Origin: JBBQKF01 sp038326615
GTDB lineage: Bacteria > Bacillota > Clostridia > Saccharofermentanales > UBA5734
Assembly (NCBI GenBank): GCA_038326615.1
Contig: JBBQKF010000039.1
Span: 1-27,069 of the forward strand
Direction: 5' to 3'
Length of the DNA stretch: 27,069 bases
Position numbers and translations under genes: made by a program. Below are positions 23,621-27,069 of this stretch, one piece after another. Under the pieces are notes generated by a model, which worked only from the letters and a program-made list of their open reading frames with translations, had not been told where the DNA came from and did no database searches. The stretch's first letter is position 1. The number at the start of each line of letters is the position of its first letter.

Positions 23621-24751
23621 ATGGGTTTGGTTCAAAAACGGAGAAATAAAAATAGAACAGGCTTAATAACGCTTGTTTGTCTAGCAGTAATTCTAATGAT
23701 TGCGTCAGTGGTATTGGCTCTTCGATTTCCTAAAGAAGATGGCTGGGCTTCAACTAGTGAACCTGACATTAATAACCCAACTAAAACAGGCTTTGCTTGC
23801 GATACAATCGAAGCCCAGAAACTATATCCATTTGCTAATGGTCTTGTGAAGGTCAATAAGGACAGGGTTTCATTTCTGGATTTAAAAGGTAATGAAATAT
23901 TTGGCGAAGTAATTGATATGGATGCGCCATTTTGTACTATAAGTTCAAAGAGGGCTTTTATTGGTGATTCAAATGGATTCCAGTATATTGTTATTGATTC
24001 ATCCAAGGTTCTTTATAAATCAACAATTAAGGGAACGATTGATTATGCTTCAATAAATGAAGATGGTTATGTGGCAATTGTAGCAGATGAACCTGGAGTC
24101 AAGGGCGTAGTTAAAATTCTTAATCCGGAGGGTGATGGTCTTTTTACATGGCAATCTGCTGAATCCGGATATATATTATCTTCAAAAATTAATCCAACTT
24201 CAAACAGAGTAGACATATCACTTTCTAATACTGATGGTGCAAGAGTATCTCCAATTCTAAAAAGCTTTGGAATAGATGGCGCAGCAAAAGGTCAATTTAT
24301 TTCACAAACTAATGACTTGTTACCGATTATCTTGTATGACAAGGACAAGGATGTTGTTATGTGTGGGTCTTCAAGAATAATTGCATTTGATGGAATAAAA
24401 GAGAAATATAGCATTTCATTCTTAAAGATATATACTGTTGTCTCTTCGGATTATGGAATTTTGCTTATAGCAAAAACACAAAATAGTGACAAACCTATGT
24501 TTTATGTGCTTGACTCAAAAGGTGCAACTAGTCCGGGAATTGAATTATCTGACGAGGTTTCAGAAATTGCTGTTAAAGGGTCTGTTGCAGCTATAGGGTC
24601 AGGAAATACAATCATTGGCGTTTCGATTAATAACAAGAAAGTTATTTCACGAAACCCTATTAGTGCATCCCCGATAAGAATTGCTTTTTCATCTACTTCA
24701 AATCAGCTAATTATTGTAGCAAGAGATGGTGTTACTACCTGTACACCATGA
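23621..24751 (+). CDS. DUF5711-like membrane-anchored protein
   Basis: A 376-aa protein with basic N-terminus (KRRNKNR), one membrane helix (about residues 16-36) and an extracellular region rich in short beta strands with repeated (V/I)-x-(L/V)-D-(S/L)-(K/S)-G patterns (VSFLDLKGNEIFG, YVLDSKGATSPG), suggesting a beta-propeller. It resembles the clostridial DUF5711 family as I remember it; no activity is known. ATG 23621 is chosen over ATG 23603 because GGAG (23609-23612) sits 8 bases before it and no site precedes the earlier ATG. It follows the DUF4340 gene by 75 bases without a clear terminator and may be the last member of the ABC operon. Confidence 0.7.
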   Translation: MGLVQKRRNKNRTGLITLVCLAVILMIASVVLALRFPKEDGWASTSEPDINNPTKTGFACDTIEAQKLYPFANGLVKVNKDRVSFLDLKGNEIFGEVIDMDAPFCTISSKRAFIGDSNGFQYIVIDSSKVLYKSTIKGTIDYASINEDGYVAIVADEPGVKGVVKILNPEGDGLFTWQSAESGYILSSKINPTSNRVDISLSNTDGARVSPILKSFGIDGAAKGQFISQTNDLLPIILYDKDKDVVMCGSSRIIAFDGIKEKYSISFLKIYTVVSSDYGILLIAKTQNSDKPMFYVLDSKGATSPGIELSDEVSEIAVKGSVAAIGSGNTIIGVSINNKKVISRNPISASPIRIAFSSTSNQLIIVARDGVTTCTP

Positions 24752-24868
24752 AGATATTAGTAAGTAAATAACAAAGTGGTACTAAGTATATATATAATTT
24801 TAATGGCATAAAGAACTTACTAAAAGTAAACATTAAACTTTAGTTTAAAAAATTGGAGGATAAAACTT

Positions 24869-26731
24869 GTGACTATCAAATTTGAGAAAAGATCCGAGAT
24901 TGATAATGAGTATAAGTGGAGACTCGAAGATGTTTTTGAGTCAGACAATCATTGGGAAAAAGCTCTGGAAGAGCTAAAAAATCCTATTGAAAAACTTTTG
25001 ACTTATAAAGATAGGGTTTCTGAGAGTGCAATAACACTTGCGGAAGTATTAGAAATTGATCAGGAATGTTCTATACAGATTATGGAGCTTTACGCGTATG
25101 CAAAGATGAACAAAGACCTTGATAACTCAAACCCTGTGTATCAGGCAATGTACGATCGCATTGTAGGTGAATATTTCCAGCTTTCAGAGAAAACATCTTT
25201 CATTGCACCTGCAATTTCAAAAATTGATGAAATGATTTTACGCAATTGGATTGAAAGCGAACCACGACTTTATGTTTATAGCCATTCGCTGGATAACATC
25301 ATCCGCAACAAGGCACATATTCTTTCCGAAAGAGAAGAAATGATTCTTTCACAGATTGGGCCGATGGCGGATGGAATTGAAGAAGCATTTTCAATGATGA
25401 ACGATCTTGAGCTTGATTTCGGCGAAATCGATCTCGGAAATGGTGAAAAAACAGCACTTACTCATGGTAAATTCGGCATATATCGTGAACACGAAGATCG
25501 AAATATAAGAATGCAGGCATACGAAAAAATGCATCTGGCATACAAAAGGTTTGGGAATACAATTGCTGCTCTTTATACAAGCAATGTTAAGGGCGATGTG
25601 TTTTTCACTAAAACGAGAGGATATTCATCTTGTCTTGATAAGGCTTTATTTGCAGATAATCTTCCTGCTGAAATATACACTGAACTAATAGAAGCTGTTC
25701 ATCAGGCTGCTCCAACATTTTACAGATATCTTGCTCTTCGTAAAAAACATATGAATCTTGATGAACTTCATCTTTATGACTGCAGTGTACCGCTTGTTGA
25801 AACCCCTGTTAAGGAATATGATTTCGAAAAAACAAAAGACATTTTAAGAAAAGGTTTGTCACCACTAGGCAAAGCATACATTAAAGATACTGAAAAACTA
25901 TTTTCTGACAGAGCAATCGATGTCTATGAAACAACAGGCAAAACAAGCGGCGCTTATGCCTGGGGGACTTATAGGAGCCATCCATATATGCTTCTAAATT
26001 GGAGCGGACGATTAAATGATGTTTTTACTTTTGCTCACGAAACAGGGCACTGCATGCATTCTTATTATTCAAATCGTAATCAAGAATATGCTAATTCCCA
26101 CTATCCTATTTTCCTGGCAGAAATTGCTTCAACTGTAAACGAAAATGTTTTATTAAGGTATCTGATTGAGCAATGTGATGTAAGTTCTTTATCCGGAAAG
26201 AAAGAAAAAGCTTATCTTGTCAATTATTTTCTTGAGGGTGTTAAAAATACAGTTTTCAGACAAACAATGTTTGCAGAGTTCGAATGGATGGTTCATTCTA
26301 AAATAGAGAATGGACAAGCAGTTACATCATCTGTTCTATGTGAAATATATACATCTTTGCTTAAAATGTATTTTGGTGAAGGTGTTATAATCGATGAGTA
26401 TATGCAATGGGAGTGGGCCAGAATACCTCATTTTTATAATGCATTCTATGTTTATAAATATGCTACAGGATTTTGTGCTGCTGCAAAAATAACAGATCAG
26501 CTTTTTGAAGAAGGTGATATTGCGATAGATCGCTATCTTGAGTTTCTTTCCGCCGGTGGCAAAAACTATCCCGCTAAAACATTGGGTATCCTTGGAATCG
26601 ACATGACAAAGCCTGATGCAGTAATTAGCACAATGGAAGAATTTGAAAAGGACGTACATATATTGCAAGAATTACTGTTGCAGATAGAAGAAGATGAGAA
26701 AAACATCGAGAAAAACATGAAGAAAACATGA
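24869..26731 (+). CDS. pepF: Oligoendopeptidase F (M3 family zinc peptidase)
   Basis: A 620-aa cytoplasmic peptidase that cleaves peptides of moderate length. The zinc site is FAHETGHCMHS (HExxH type with Glu as base), followed about 25 residues on by the third ligand region LAEIASTVNENVL, both diagnostic of PepF. The N-terminal domain opens with YKWRLEDVFESDNHWEKAL as usual, and the length is normal. The GTG start lies 8 bases after GGAGGA (24855-24860). A possible -10 box TATAAT (24793-24798) has no good -35, and a small TTAAAC/GTTTAA hairpin precedes the binding site. The last residues (KNMKKT) and the stop codon lie in 11-bp repeats, so the natural C-terminus may have been altered by repeat growth. 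Confidence 0.95.
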   Translation: MTIKFEKRSEIDNEYKWRLEDVFESDNHWEKALEELKNPIEKLLTYKDRVSESAITLAEVLEIDQECSIQIMELYAYAKMNKDLDNSNPVYQAMYDRIVGEYFQLSEKTSFIAPAISKIDEMILRNWIESEPRLYVYSHSLDNIIRNKAHILSEREEMILSQIGPMADGIEEAFSMMNDLELDFGEIDLGNGEKTALTHGKFGIYREHEDRNIRMQAYEKMHLAYKRFGNTIAALYTSNVKGDVFFTKTRGYSSCLDKALFADNLPAEIYTELIEAVHQAAPTFYRYLALRKKHMNLDELHLYDCSVPLVETPVKEYDFEKTKDILRKGLSPLGKAYIKDTEKLFSDRAIDVYETTGKTSGAYAWGTYRSHPYMLLNWSGRLNDVFTFAHETGHCMHSYYSNRNQEYANSHYPIFLAEIASTVNENVLLRYLIEQCDVSSLSGKKEKAYLVNYFLEGVKNTVFRQTMFAEFEWMVHSKIENGQAVTSSVLCEIYTSLLKMYFGEGVIIDEYMQWEWARIPHFYNAFYVYKYATGFCAAAKITDQLFEEGDIAIDRYLEFLSAGGKNYPAKTLGILGIDMTKPDAVISTMEEFEKDVHILQELLLQIEEDEKNIEKNMKKT

Positions 26732-26744
26732 AGAAAACATGAAG
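26712..26744 (+). repeat. Three 11-bp units across the pepF stop codon
   Basis: AAAACATGAAG occurs three times in a row (26712, 26723, 26734). The TGA stop of pepF (26729-26731) falls inside the second unit, so the repeat encodes the end of the protein and continues beyond it. Confidence 0.9.
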
Positions 26745-26774
26745 AAAACTTTAATAAAAATTATAATCATTAAG

Positions 26775-27069
26775 AAAAAAGTAAGAAAAGAGTAAAAAAA
26801 GAGTAAAAAAAGAGTAAAAAAAGAATATGAAAAGAATATGAAAAGAATATGAAAAGAATAAAAAAAGAATAAGAAAAGAGTAATTAAAAAATCAAATAAC
26901 ATTAAGAAAAGAATATGAAAAGAATAAGAAAAGAATAAGAAAAGAGTAATTAAAAAATCAAATAACATTAAGAAAAGAATATGAAAAGAGTAAGAAAAGA
27001 ATATGAAAAGAGTAATTAAAAAATCAAATAACATTAAGAAAAGAATATGAAAAGAGTAAGAAAATAATA
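26775..27069 (+). repeat. 11-bp A-tract minisatellite with 66-bp higher-order repeat
   Basis: From 26775 to the window end the DNA reads as consecutive 11-bp units, mostly AAAAGAATATG, AAAAGAGTAAA and AAAAGAATAAG, each beginning with a run of A. From 26874 a block of six units recurs every 66 bp (starts 26874, 26940, 27006), including the diverged units TAAAAAATCAA and ATAACATTAAG. The array continues past the right edge. No + strand gene is present. The reverse strand is open for 120 codons as a 22-residue Phe/Leu-rich repeat, which I take to be a by-product. Confidence 0.92.

Noticed and set aside
26672..27034. 120-codon reverse-strand open frame with a 22-residue Phe/Leu repeat
   Set aside because: It is produced by the 66-bp (22-codon) repeat, has no ribosome binding site, has an implausible Phe-rich composition and overlaps the end of pepF.
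26874..27069. CRISPR array
   Set aside because: The 66-bp units are contiguous and nearly identical with no unique spacers, and there are no cas genes. The 29-bp repeats at 11070 fail for the same reason.

Overview
This is an AT-rich stretch from a spore-forming member of the Clostridia (Firmicutes). The evidence is a spore photoproduct lyase gene, a CIRCE-controlled groESL operon, AGGAGG-type ribosome binding sites with frequent TTG/GTG starts, an acyl-ACP thioesterase, an oligoendopeptidase F, and small membrane proteins of clostridial type (DUF6106-like, DUF5711-like). I cannot name the species. An Oscillospirales/Ruminiclostridium-like origin is only a guess. Every gene I accept lies on the + strand.

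Layout. (1) 10-1624: an uncharacterised protein whose gene carries a 44-unit hexanucleotide array, overlapping splB (UV-damage repair at spore germination). (2) 1863-10172: a run of cell-surface and glycan genes: a GT2 glycosyltransferase fused to a GtrA-like membrane domain, a membrane-anchored phosphodiester glycosidase, an uncharacterised anchored protein, a membrane-anchored PIG-L/LmbE deacetylase, galE and an LCP-family cell-wall ligase. (3) 10430-13268: a CvpA-like membrane protein, then groES-groEL behind a sigma-A promoter overlapped by a perfect CIRCE operator and closed by a strong terminator. (4) 13670-17862: a DUF6106-like membrane protein, a lone rhamnulokinase, an acyl-ACP thioesterase preceded by a very strong hairpin, and an SH3-NlpC/P60 wall hydrolase with its own promoter. 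(5) 17888-18580: a doubly truncated, dead group II intron. (6) 18710-24751: an ABC ATPase, permease, GldG-like protein, DUF4340 protein and DUF5711-like protein, probably one transcription unit acting at the membrane. (7) 24869-26731: pepF. (8) 26712-27069: a repeat array that starts inside the 3' end of pepF and runs off the window.

How the parts fit. Much of the window concerns the cell envelope: making, attaching, trimming and de-acetylating surface glycans (region 2), wall hydrolysis (NlpC/P60) and a membrane ABC complex. The other genes are protein folding, DNA repair, lipid release and peptide turnover.

The most striking non-gene signal is the recurrence of simple tandem arrays with unrelated units (5, 6, 11/66, 16-17 and 29 bp) at gene ends, between genes and inside two coding regions. 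The 11-bp array at the right edge places A-tracts about one helical turn apart and has a 66-bp higher-order period. I found no CRISPR array, tRNA, rRNA, recognisable riboswitch, intact mobile element or defence system.
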